From NCBI GenBank assembly GCA_031281945.1, contig JAITER010000076.1, positions 1-64,000 on the forward strand: a stretch of 64,000 bases of DNA, read 5' to 3'. Under the pieces are notes generated by a model, which saw only the letters and a program-made list of their open reading frames with translations, made no database searches and was not told the DNA's origin. The position numbers and the translations under genes were made by a program. The stretch is from Spirochaetaceae bacterium. Lineage in GTDB: Bacteria; Spirochaetota; Spirochaetia; Treponematales; Breznakiellaceae. The stretch's first letter is position 1. Every line of letters begins with the position of its first letter. Below, one piece after another: positions 10,201 through 17,063 of this stretch.

Positions 10201-10742
10201 TGCGCGCTTTCTTCTATCGAAGCCGCTGATTTTTCTATTGAATCGATTACGCTTTCTTCTATCCGGCCTTTCATTCCAGAAATTCTGTTCTCTAGTTGGT
10301 CAATCGCGTTCTTTACAAAAGTGATTTTCCCGGACGCGTCTTCCACAAAAACAGATTCTTCTTCTATCCGTAAAAGATTCGTTTGCACGCGATCCGTCAT
10401 GGAGGACAGTTCTTTTATGCAATCATCGTATTCCCGCACCTTTAAGCCCAAAGCGTCCAGAACAAGCGATTTTTCATTTAAAGAGGCGAGGGAAGAATTT
10501 ATGCTTTCTTTTAATTTTTTGGCGGCGTCAACTTCTACTTTTAAATTTACGCCCCAGTCGCGAACGGATTTTTCTTTTTCTTTTACATAATCAGAAAGTT
10601 CTGTTTTTAACTGTTCTTTTAATTGCTTTCCGTAATCTCTCGCCCTGTCTAATTTACGGTTTCCTTTATCCAGCCAGCGTGTAAGCACAAAAAAAAGAAA
10701 CATTATTAGAAGCGTTAGAAGATTTCCAAGCGTAAAAACCAC
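7212..10742 (-). CDS. Giant membrane-anchored coiled-coil protein, spirochaete type
   Basis: This 1176-residue protein has one N-terminal membrane helix (residues 5-23, sequence LGNLLTLLIMFLFFVL). Nearly 1080 residues of Lys/Glu/Ala-rich coiled coil follow, with regular heptads and no enzyme motif. A Ser/Gly-rich linker (about 1105-1130) leads to a C-terminal helix-turn-helix-like segment (VRALKRKGWTDSEISQSLN and onward, about 1135-1170). The predicted topology is inner-membrane anchor with a long cytoplasmic rod. I recall a conserved spirochaete family of this shape, named SpiroCoCo and linked to motility; the match is from memory and unverified. The start is GTG with AGGA 6 nt upstream, and it lies 3 nt after the stop of the HAD gene at 10746, so the two are probably cotranscribed. 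A cytoskeletal or flagellum-organising role is inference. Confidence 0.8.
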   Translation of the reverse strand: MVFTLGNLLTLLIMFLFFVLTRWLDKGNRKLDRARDYGKQLKEQLKTELSDYVKEKEKSVRDWGVNLKVEVDAAKKLKESINSSLASLNEKSLVLDALGLKVREYDDCIKELSSMTDRVQTNLLRIEEESVFVEDASGKITFVKNAIDQLENRISGMKGRIEESVIDSIEKSAASIEESAQVLLEPVKRAISELASEAESIEKKVLGRCETIEKNVKEQRLEIEKAEAERKANVEKDMRDISGLLRDVANKAGERASGIENDMFEKLLQEAEERSKKLSLSVDKKITSLFDGSNERIEDVSKKFASSFERLQHETAALTAQKEDQNKQWKADMDGVTESVKQEVEKWEALKKDISAKMEALKEDAEEKLRDLSVECAKNAEGLKKDINARADEIEEDALKRFDSWIRLRDETLSAIQEITISAREDALSSCEQAKEASAGARSFAAAAAKEIEELAIKQKESVMEQLDEISCEMERRAQNAKEDALKTADELLEEYSKTQDERYKNLSAIAEDAMALEDELRSHIDSVTNRIAADYAKFEELEKEKREALNEQWASSINETAAKIESVTAGVAKIKTEAAMNVSKKLSIYEEEFTAGLQKRKEKIDSAFNEWMEEASERLQALQKETEAGYRSAEINSTENWRRNMSEIENRFVSDLNRLKDETALFENGIRDEMRLVDESVEQLKKQMETGLDDAKSNAEIELKAVIAQHTVQNNSALKVYKTDFEAALKSLKTQIEERTAEITAKTESAKKEAEKLEEGLKQKIERCEDEYEQKIKALNSGVDKKIADFTALVEIKINEETEKYNAGISAASKMIDGLFEKSKEVSEKGEKKLERFTAAVEKIRKEVLDDKAEIIAHTESFAKELKESISAASARIEEFYNQSKLIDKSFEMKEDLNKKIDDLKNEMERLDQRKAEVERLETQFSKIRRLEDDVNAKMQHFLTEEGRITLIEKNFNRLLQTSRSVEEKLAEVTGSNDLLQELEIKFKQLGGSLNDVEEKYQRIEKKKFTLDATAERIDSNFKALEETEKKTANFKEDVSQIEKELAAIKDSLSLVNEENKKAVLVSDKVSNLDEEISNIEDRIAQMQKARQWLADIETRLDEKYKQVKGQIKAFGAASGGIRSAASSSGSGSSIQTQESVRALKRKGWTDSEISQSLNISIAEVQLILELPERE

Positions 10743-10745
10743 AGT

Positions 10746-11465
10746 TTATCCTAACACAAAAGCCTCTAATTGACGATAGCTGGAAAATATAAAATCTGGT
10801 TTTTTATCTCCAGCGGCTTTCGCTTTAGATTTTAGAAAAGGATCGGATGTTATAAGAGCGGCCTTCATGCCGGCGTTTTTCGCGCCGCCTACGTCGTATT
10901 TAAGGCTGTTGCCAACGAACAATATACGCTCCGGCGGGGAATCCAAACGTTTTACCAATTCCAAAAAAGAAAGGGGCGCGGGTTTTAACATCCCCTCCTC
11001 TTCCGAGCATATTTCAGCGTCCCAAAGGCCGTCCAGCCCAAGGTTGTTTAATTTTAGCCCCAGCGGAAAATCCGACAAAACCGCGGTTTTTTTACCGTTT
11101 TCGCGTATCTTCTTGATGGTTTGTTTGACGCCTTCGTAAAGTTCAACCTTTTTAAAAATAGACTCCCACCTGCGGTAAATGCGGCTCTGGGCCTGATTGT
11201 AGACCGTTTCCGCGTCTTTTTTTAGGATTCGCGCCATAATTTCGCTTTGAATCCTGTAAAAATCTTGTTTTGGAGGCTTTTCATCCGCTGAAGGCGATTC
11301 GTATATTTTTTTTTGATGTTTTCTGATGGCGCTGCGCGCCAGCCCAAAAGAAGCGATAAGCGGCCAATCCAGCGGTAAAAAGGGTAAAAGCCGGATGTAG
11401 AAACGGTAATTCGGGTAAAGCGTACCGTCTACATCGAAAGCCGCCGCGTCAAATTTATCTTTCAT
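10746..11465 (-). CDS. HAD-superfamily phosphatase
   Basis: A 239-residue haloacid-dehalogenase hydrolase. Motif I is FDVDGTLYP (nucleophile Asp about 10, acid/base Asp about 12), motif II is AVLSDFP and the C-terminal motif is ILFVGNSLKYDVGGAKNAGM, with a helical cap between motifs I and II. Such proteins dephosphorylate small phosphometabolites; the substrate cannot be predicted. A perfect TATAAT (11474-11479) ends 8 nt before the ATG, which has no Shine-Dalgarno, so the message is probably leaderless. The stop codon lies 3 nt before the GTG of the coiled-coil gene, suggesting a two-gene transcript. Confidence 0.88.
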   Translation of the reverse strand: MKDKFDAAAFDVDGTLYPNYRFYIRLLPFLPLDWPLIASFGLARSAIRKHQKKIYESPSADEKPPKQDFYRIQSEIMARILKKDAETVYNQAQSRIYRRWESIFKKVELYEGVKQTIKKIRENGKKTAVLSDFPLGLKLNNLGLDGLWDAEICSEEEGMLKPAPLSFLELVKRLDSPPERILFVGNSLKYDVGGAKNAGMKAALITSDPFLKSKAKAAGDKKPDFIFSSYRQLEAFVLG

Positions 11466-11499
11466 CCCAAAAAATTATAACCAAAAGCGCCAAAAAACG

Positions 11500-11901
11500 C
11501 TACTTGGCCTGACAGCTCCGGCAGACTCCGCTAAATGTAATAACATGATTTTTTACAGCAAACCCGCGCGCGTCGCCCGCGCTTTTGTTTAGAGTCTCCA
11601 TGTAACCGATATGGGCGTCCATAACGGAGCCGCAAATTTCGCACCTTATATGGTAGTGCGGATCAAGCCTTCCGTCGTAACGTATAACGCCTTCCGCGGT
11701 TCCGGCGGAAAGGGAGGAAATTTTTCCGTCTTCAGTTAAAATTTGAAGATTTCGGTAGACCGTCGCCAAACTAATTCTTTTTTCGTCCGCGCGCGGTTCT
11801 TTTTCTCGCAAATACTCGTAAACCTCCTGCGCGGTAGGGTGGTTAAGCCTTATAACGGCTTTTAGCACCGCGCCCCTTTGCTTCGTAGATCTTCTTTCCA
11901 C
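11500..11901 (-). CDS. Fur-family regulator, PerR type
   Basis: A 133-residue metal-dependent repressor. The winged helix includes HPTAQEVYEYL and the recognition helix ISLATVYRNL. The regulatory metal site is suggested by YDGRLDPHYH, and the structural zinc site by CEIC and CRSC. The residue after CGSVM is Asp, as in the peroxide sensor PerR, rather than the Glu usual in Fur; this favours peroxide sensing through iron. The start is GTG, fixed by GGGAGG 6 nt upstream. The gene lies divergently from iscS with 243 bp between, so control of the iron-sulfur genes is possible, but I could not find a convincing Per box there. Confidence 0.85.
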   Translation of the reverse strand: MERRSTKQRGAVLKAVIRLNHPTAQEVYEYLREKEPRADEKRISLATVYRNLQILTEDGKISSLSAGTAEGVIRYDGRLDPHYHIRCEICGSVMDAHIGYMETLNKSAGDARGFAVKNHVITFSGVCRSCQAK

Positions 11902-12144
11902 AGACGCCTCCCGCCAACAGATTCGCCGGCAACCTTATACGCCGTTATTATAGCCGTTTATAAGCCGGCGGATAAGCGGCGGATGACGGCTAAAACGGCG
12001 CCATCGGCGCGCCGGATTATCCGCCGCGTTTACAAAAACACTCAGGCCTTTATTTTTTCCAGAAAACTTGAAATTCACACTTAAATACTTAAACATCTGG
12101 ATATTATAGCTTCAAAAGTTATATTATTAGTTTAAGAGGAATCA

Positions 12145-13341
12145 ATGAAAAAACGTATTTACCTTGACTATAACGCGACTACGCCTATAAGCGAAGAGGT
12201 AAAGTCAAAAATAATAGAAAGCCTTTCTTTATACGGCAACGCTTCCAGTATGCATGAAAGCGGAAGGACGGCCCGCCGTCAAATAGAAGAGGCGCGGCGC
12301 CATGCGGCGGCTTTAATAGGGGCGAAAGAAAGCGAAATTATTTTTACCTCCGGCGGCTCGGAATCCAACAACACGGTGTTCGAAACAATGCGCGCCGTTA
12401 TTTTTGACGGCGAAAAACGCCCGGAGCGCGCGGAAATAATAACTACGGAAATTGAGCATCCGTGCGTATTGAATGCGGCGCGCCGGCTAAAAAACATGGG
12501 CGTAAAAGTCGTTTTCCTTCCCGTAGACGAAGAAGGAAAGATAAAAATGGAAGAATACAGGAATGCGTTAAACGAAAAAACGCTTCTTGTTTCAATAATG
12601 ACGGCCAACAATGAAATCGGCGTAATTCAAGACATGAAAGAAATTTCATCTTTGGCGAAAGAAGCGGGGGCGTTGCTCCATACGGACGCCGTTCAGGCGG
12701 CGGGGAAAATCCCAATAAACGTGGATGAGCTTAAAATCGACTACCTTACAATGTCTTGCCATAAAATTTACGGGCCTAAAGGCGTAGGCGCCCTTTACAA
12801 ACGGAAAGGCGCTCCGCTGTCTCCGCTAGTTCACGGCGGCCATCAAGAAGACGGCTACAGAGCCGGCACCTACAACAACTCCGGCATTATAGCGTTTGGA
12901 GCGGCGGCGCAAGACGCCTTAAAAAAACTGCCGGAATATGGAAAGACCATGGGCGCTTTACGCGAAAAGCTCATGAACGGCCTTTTGGAAAGGGTTCCGA
13001 CAATAAAAATAAACGGCCCGAAAACCGGCGTTCTGCCTAACACGCTTAACGTGTCTTTTCCAGGAGCGGAAGGCGAGGCTATTTTGCTTTCGCTGGATAT
13101 ACAGGGAATAGAGGCGTCCACCGGTTCCGCGTGCGCTTCCGGCAGCCTGGACCCGTCTCATGTGCTTATGGCTATCGGCGTATGGCCGGAACTGGCCCAC
13201 GGTTCCATACGCTTTAGTTTAGGTTGGGGGATTACGGAGGAAGACATAGACTATGTGCTGGAAACCGTCCCGCCCATCATTAAAAGATTGCGTTCTATGT
13301 CCACAATAGCCTGTTGCACTATAAGCGAAAAAATTAAATAG
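12145..13341 (+). CDS. Cysteine desulfurase (IscS/NifS)
   Basis: This pyridoxal-phosphate enzyme removes sulfur from cysteine and passes it as persulfide to a scaffold. The 398 residues begin with the family signature IYLDYNATTP. The PLP lysine lies in MSCHKIYGPKG, the substrate-binding TDAVQAAG is present, and the catalytic cysteine is in STGSACASGS, followed by SHVLMAIG; the loop is of the IscS/NifS type, not SufS. The ATG has GAGG 7 nt upstream. It is followed by a NifU-like scaffold gene 171 bp downstream, so the two make a minimal cluster-assembly locus; no hscA, hscB, fdx or suf gene is nearby. The C-terminal tail (CCTISEKIK) is slightly unusual. Confidence 0.95.
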   Translation: MKKRIYLDYNATTPISEEVKSKIIESLSLYGNASSMHESGRTARRQIEEARRHAAALIGAKESEIIFTSGGSESNNTVFETMRAVIFDGEKRPERAEIITTEIEHPCVLNAARRLKNMGVKVVFLPVDEEGKIKMEEYRNALNEKTLLVSIMTANNEIGVIQDMKEISSLAKEAGALLHTDAVQAAGKIPINVDELKIDYLTMSCHKIYGPKGVGALYKRKGAPLSPLVHGGHQEDGYRAGTYNNSGIIAFGAAAQDALKKLPEYGKTMGALREKLMNGLLERVPTIKINGPKTGVLPNTLNVSFPGAEGEAILLSLDIQGIEASTGSACASGSLDPSHVLMAIGVWPELAHGSIRFSLGWGITEEDIDYVLETVPPIIKRLRSMSTIACCTISEKIK

Positions 13342-13378
13342 AGGCGCCCGGAAGCCACGGTTTGCGGGCGGGCATAAG

Positions 13379-13415
13379 TTTTGCGCTTTTGCGTTAAAAA
13401 CGTAAAGGCGCAAAA
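13379..13415 (+). promoter_or_regulatory. Long hairpin between iscS and nifU
   Basis: TTTTGCGC (13379-13386) pairs with GCGCAAAA (13408-13415), and the helix continues inward for nine more pairs (two of them G-T) to an AAA loop, about 17 bp in all. It lies 37 nt after the iscS stop and about 97 nt before nifU. No T run follows, so it is not a standard terminator; RNA processing, differential stability or attenuation are alternatives. Confidence 0.6.
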
Positions 13416-13512
13416 TAAAACAAACCGTCTAAATCCGGGAAACCGCCGGGCGGACGTTTTTATTTAGAACCCCGCGTTTTAGCGGGCGTTCTTGTTTTTA
13501 GGAGATTTTAAA

Positions 13513-14100
13513 ATGGATTGGTTATATTCAGACGTGGTGAAAGACCACTTTACAAACCCGCGCAACGTGCTTATGGAAGAAGAAGCGAATTATCCCTGCG
13601 ATGGAAGGGGGCAAACCGGCAACATCAGGTGCGGCGACCAAATGCTTATGCTGTTGCGCATAAAAGACGACGTCATTACGGACGCGCGGTGGAAAACCTA
13701 CGGTTGCGCAAGCGCCATAGCCTCCACAAGCATGCTTTCAGAAATGATAAAAGGGATGCACATAAAAGACGCTTATCAAATAAAACCTGAAGACCTCGTA
13801 AAAAAACTGGAGGGTCTGCCGGATTCAAAACTTCATTGTTCGGTGCTGGGGGACAAAGCTCTTAGGGCCGCCATAGACGACTATCTGGAAAAAACCGGAC
13901 GCCAGAATTTGTACAAGGTTAAGGCGGTGGAAATCTGCCATTGTTTAGGAGTCACCGACAAAGATATAGAAGCCGCGTTTCAAAACGGGGCGCGCGATTG
14001 GAACGGCTTGCAAAAAGCCACCAAAATAGGAACCGGTTGCGGCGAATGTAAGCAAAAGGCTATTGATGCGCTTCACTCGCTGGAGCATATTTTAGGTTAG
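13513..14100 (+). CDS. NifU-like iron-sulfur scaffold (IscU domain plus BFD-like [2Fe-2S] domain)
   Basis: Scaffold on which the desulfurase product is built into clusters. The ATG at 13513 is preferred over an in-frame start seven codons earlier because AGGAG lies 8 nt upstream. In 195 residues there is an N-terminal IscU domain with its three ligand cysteines (GNIRCGD, YGCASAIAS, LHCSVLG). A BFD-like [2Fe-2S] module follows, with cysteines in ICHC and CGEC near residues 140-185. The C-terminal Nfu domain of classical nitrogen-fixation NifU is missing, giving the two-domain form common in anaerobes. It pairs with iscS upstream and is followed 9 nt later by a thioesterase gene, so they are probably cotranscribed. 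Confidence 0.92.
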   Translation: MDWLYSDVVKDHFTNPRNVLMEEEANYPCDGRGQTGNIRCGDQMLMLLRIKDDVITDARWKTYGCASAIASTSMLSEMIKGMHIKDAYQIKPEDLVKKLEGLPDSKLHCSVLGDKALRAAIDDYLEKTGRQNLYKVKAVEICHCLGVTDKDIEAAFQNGARDWNGLQKATKIGTGCGECKQKAIDALHSLEHILG

Positions 14101-14109
14101 AGCGCTTAT

Positions 14110-14517
14110 ATGACGTCAAAATTCACTTTAAAAGTGCGCACTTATGAATGCGACGGCTATAATCATGTAAACAACGCAAATTACCTCAACTACTTGGAAC
14201 AGGCGAGGTATGAATTTTTAAAAGACATAAACTTTGATTACAAAAGTTTTGTCGCGGAGGGTTGCGGTTTATACATAGCCAAAATAGAAATCGAATATAA
14301 AAAACCGGCTTTTGTGGATGATGAAATAGTTATAGAAAGCCGACCCTTAAAAAAGGGCGCGGTAAGCGGCGTAATCGAGCAAAAAATAACGCGCGGAAAA
14401 GAAGAAATCGCCTTTGCGCGGGTAACCTGGGCTTCGGTGGACGCGAGCGGGCGGCCCGCGAAACTTCCCGCCTTATACGACCTGGCTGGCCTTCACCCTT
14501 ACGGCGCAAACCCGTAA
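14110..14517 (+). CDS. Hotdog-fold acyl-CoA thioesterase (4-hydroxybenzoyl-CoA thioesterase-like)
   Basis: A 135-residue single hotdog domain. The N-terminal signature RTYECDGYNHVNNANYLNYLEQAR contains the family Asp, followed by HVNN and the central helix. This is the YbgC / 4-hydroxybenzoyl-CoA thioesterase group, which hydrolyses short or medium acyl-CoA esters in the cytoplasm. The substrate is unknown. The gene begins 9 nt after nifU, probably on the same message, although no functional link to iron-sulfur assembly is evident. Confidence 0.88.
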   Translation: MTSKFTLKVRTYECDGYNHVNNANYLNYLEQARYEFLKDINFDYKSFVAEGCGLYIAKIEIEYKKPAFVDDEIVIESRPLKKGAVSGVIEQKITRGKEEIAFARVTWASVDASGRPAKLPALYDLAGLHPYGANP

Positions 14518-14659
14518 CGGGAAAACAAAGCGTGTGTTTTTTAAACGCCGTGTATATAAAATTAAGGCCGTCCGCGCAAATTCCGCTTAACCCTGTTAAA
14601 AAGGCTAAACGCGCCGCCCGCGCCGCAACGCTTTCTATATTGAAAGGCGAAAATTAAAA

Positions 14660-15010
14660 ATGGAAAAAAAATTTAAACCTGCCGTTAAAACTTTTTTGCT
14701 TTCTAACGGAGAAAGCGGGGCTTCATTTTTTGGGCCTGGAATGATGCGTCTTTTGGACGAAATAGATAAAACAAAGAACGTAAGAAAATCTTGCGAAAAT
14801 ATGGGGATGTCGTACAGCAAGGGCTGGAAGCTGTTGCGCGCGGTGGAAGAATGCGCGGGTTTTCCGGTTACGGAAAGGCGGCAGGGCGGGAAAGGCGGCG
14901 GAGAAGCCCGCCTTACCAGTAAAGGGAAAGACTTTTTGGAAAAATACCGTGATTTTTCCAAAAAATGCGAGAAAGAAGCGTCTCGCGTTTTTAATGAAAT
15001 TTGGAGTTGA
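14660..15010 (+). CDS. ModE-like winged-helix DNA-binding protein without molybdate domain
   Basis: A 116-residue protein equal to the N-terminal DNA-binding half of ModE. Key segments are LLDEIDKTKNVRKSCENMGMSYSKGW (helix-turn-helix) and a glycine-rich wing (RRQGGKGGGEARLT) followed by a C-terminal helix. The two TOBE/MOP domains that bind molybdate in E. coli ModE are absent. Such short forms are common in anaerobes and often accompany molybdenum or tungsten enzymes, but none are encoded nearby apart from an FmdE-like protein 39 kb away. Its stop codon lies 2 nt before the ATG of the protease lipoprotein, whose ribosome binding site is inside this gene. Confidence 0.85.
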   Translation: MEKKFKPAVKTFLLSNGESGASFFGPGMMRLLDEIDKTKNVRKSCENMGMSYSKGWKLLRAVEECAGFPVTERRQGGKGGGEARLTSKGKDFLEKYRDFSKKCEKEASRVFNEIWS

Positions 15011-15012
15011 AA

Positions 15013-16896
15013 ATGAAAGCTTTAAAAACGAAGACCCGTTTCCAAAAAATAAATTATTATAAGCCCGTCGTATTCTTTGTTTGTTTTTCATGTTTTTCTT
15101 GCGCTTCAGACGGAGACGCGCGCTCAAAAAACCAAAACCGCCTTGAACCGCCTCCCCCTAAAACATTGAATTTACGGCTTAACGACATAGAAAAAGCGCT
15201 TCCAGAAGACCCCGCCAGGGCTTTGCATTTGGCCGGCGTTTTTAGCGAAATTTATGGAACGGGCGGCGGGAAAGAAGGCGCGGGGAATTTCCTTGAAGAC
15301 GAAGCGGAAAAACTGGAAAAGTTAAAAACTGAAGCGTTGGAGCAACTTAAAACGATGCAAAAAACGGCGATAAACGAAGAACGCTGGGACGACGCCGCCT
15401 CTTTCGCCCGCTCGCTTTCCGCGCTGAATGTTTCCGTGGAAAATTCAGGGGACGAAGCCGTTTTTCTTTTGGCCGAAGCAAAATCCTACTTGCGGGAAGG
15501 CAAAAATCTAAACGCCTTTTTATACGCGTTCCGTTCAAACGAAATATCGGATGTAAGCGGCGAGGACGCGCTTTTGTTCCTTGAACGGGCGGTGGAGGAA
15601 AAACAAAGAGGAACCGCCGCTTATTTCCTTGCGGCGGCCATTAAAGCGGGGGCCGAGCCGCCGCCGTCCGCCGTCTCTTTCGCGAAAAAGACGGATTCCG
15701 CGCAAGATATGATAAAAGGCGTAGCGACAGTCCTTGTGGACAGAGGCATAAAAATTGAAAGGGGCATGGGAACGCCGGACAGGGTGTTAGGCTCCGCTTT
15801 TTTTGTGGATTCTTCAGGGCTTCTTATAACAAATTATCATGTTATAGCAAGCGAAGTAGACCCAACCTACAACGGTTATTCCAAAATGTGGATTAGAACC
15901 GGCGATTCAAGCAGCCCTAGGATTCCGGCGCGGGTGATCGGCTGGGATAAAACGATGGATTTAGCCCTAATAAAAACAGAAATTAAAAGCGAATATGTTT
16001 TTTCAATTATAGATTACGCTTCGCCGGCTGTGGGAGAAACAGTTTTGGCCATAGGTTCGCCGGGCGGCCTTGAAAAAACCGTTACAAGCGGGATAGTTTC
16101 CGCGCTTGGCCGGCGCTTTTTACAAATAGGCGACGTTATACAAATAGACGCGGCTGTAAATCACGGGAATTCCGGCGGGCCGGTTATAGACGCCAAAGGC
16201 CGCCTGGTCGGGATAGTCTTTGCGGGGATAGAACAGTTTCAAGGCCTTAATTTCGCCGTTCCCGCGGTAAGATTAGCCTCCGCGCTTCCGGCTTTGATTA
16301 AAGGCGGCAAAGCCAAACGGCCCTGGCTAGGGCTTACGCTATCCGAATCCAGAAACGAAATAGAAGTTATTTATGTTTCGCCTTACACGCCGGCCTACGA
16401 ACAGCATTTACGTGAAGGGCTTTTTCTGCTGGAACTGGACGGGCGGCCTGTTACGCAGTCCGGCCGCAGCGGTTCCGTTGTGGCCGCGTTGCAAGATACG
16501 CTTTTTCCCCGCAGGCCGGGCGAGCTTGTAAGGACGCTCACATCGGACGGCAAAACCAGAATACTGCAAACCGCCGAGCGCCCGCCCCTGCCGCTGGCCG
16601 AGGCCGCGAAACTTGACACGCGGGAGCGCATGACGGCGCCGCTGTTCGGCATAATTTTAGAGCCGCTGGCCGGCGGTTTTTTAAGCCGGTCTTACATCAT
16701 AAAAAAAGTGGTGCGCGGCTCCATAGCCGATGAAGCGGGTTTAGCCCCGCGCGATCCGGTTTCCATACAGGGCCTTCAGATTGAAGAAAAAGAAGGTTAC
16801 GCGCTTTTAGACGTCAACGTAAAAAAACGTCTTTCTGGATACTTTGAAACCACCATGCGCCTTCCCGCGCCGCTGGATTCCCCGGACACGCTTTAA
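15013..16896 (+). CDS. Deg/HtrA-like serine protease, predicted lipoprotein
   Basis: A 627-residue trypsin-fold protease for envelope protein quality control. The ATG at 15013 is chosen over a TTG at 15001 because GGAG lies 6 nt upstream. The N-terminus is basic, then hydrophobic (VVFFVCFSCFSC), ending in cysteines that resemble a lipobox. About 220 residues of helical, charged sequence follow. The protease domain has His in LLITNYHVIAS, Asp in KTMDLALIKT and Ser in NHGNSGGPVID. A degenerate PDZ-like region starts at RPWLGLTL, and a second C-terminal module follows. The long N-terminal helical region is not part of ordinary DegP. Membrane attachment facing the periplasm is inferred. It probably shares a transcript with the upstream ModE-like gene. 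Confidence 0.88.
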   Translation: MKALKTKTRFQKINYYKPVVFFVCFSCFSCASDGDARSKNQNRLEPPPPKTLNLRLNDIEKALPEDPARALHLAGVFSEIYGTGGGKEGAGNFLEDEAEKLEKLKTEALEQLKTMQKTAINEERWDDAASFARSLSALNVSVENSGDEAVFLLAEAKSYLREGKNLNAFLYAFRSNEISDVSGEDALLFLERAVEEKQRGTAAYFLAAAIKAGAEPPPSAVSFAKKTDSAQDMIKGVATVLVDRGIKIERGMGTPDRVLGSAFFVDSSGLLITNYHVIASEVDPTYNGYSKMWIRTGDSSSPRIPARVIGWDKTMDLALIKTEIKSEYVFSIIDYASPAVGETVLAIGSPGGLEKTVTSGIVSALGRRFLQIGDVIQIDAAVNHGNSGGPVIDAKGRLVGIVFAGIEQFQGLNFAVPAVRLASALPALIKGGKAKRPWLGLTLSESRNEIEVIYVSPYTPAYEQHLREGLFLLELDGRPVTQSGRSGSVVAALQDTLFPRRPGELVRTLTSDGKTRILQTAERPPLPLAEAAKLDTRERMTAPLFGIILEPLAGGFLSRSYIIKKVVRGSIADEAGLAPRDPVSIQGLQIEEKEGYALLDVNVKKRLSGYFETTMRLPAPLDSPDTL

Positions 16897-16976
16897 CACG
16901 TTTCACCGCGCGCAACAGGCGGCGCGGCCTATTGAAACCATAAAAAAATCCCCGGCGTTTTTCGCTGACGCCGCAT

Positions 16977-17006
16977 TGTAACGGGCGGTTTTTAGCGGAA
17001 TATAAT
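16977..17006 (+). promoter_or_regulatory. Promoter of the BspA-like lipoprotein gene
   Basis: TTGTAA (16977-16982) and a perfect TATAAT (17001-17006) are separated by 18 nt. The start would be near 17013, giving a leader of about 50 nt. This leader contains AAGGAG (17025-17030) next to a GTG that opens a seven-codon frame ending at 17057. Confidence 0.6.
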
Positions 17007-17063
17007 TTCGCCTTAATCCGGCTCAAGGAGACCGTGTTTTCTGAACAAACGCAATAAAACAAA

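Noticed and set aside
9838-10590. Open frame of 250 codons on the plus strand inside the coiled-coil gene
   Set aside because: Low-complexity Ser/Phe-rich translation, the mirror of Glu/Lys/Ala codons on the real strand; no ribosome binding site and no family resemblance.
11945-11963. Possible Per box (TTATTATAGCCGTTTATAA) between perR and iscS
   Set aside because: Only the outer bases are symmetric; the match to the known PerR operator palindrome is too poor to claim.
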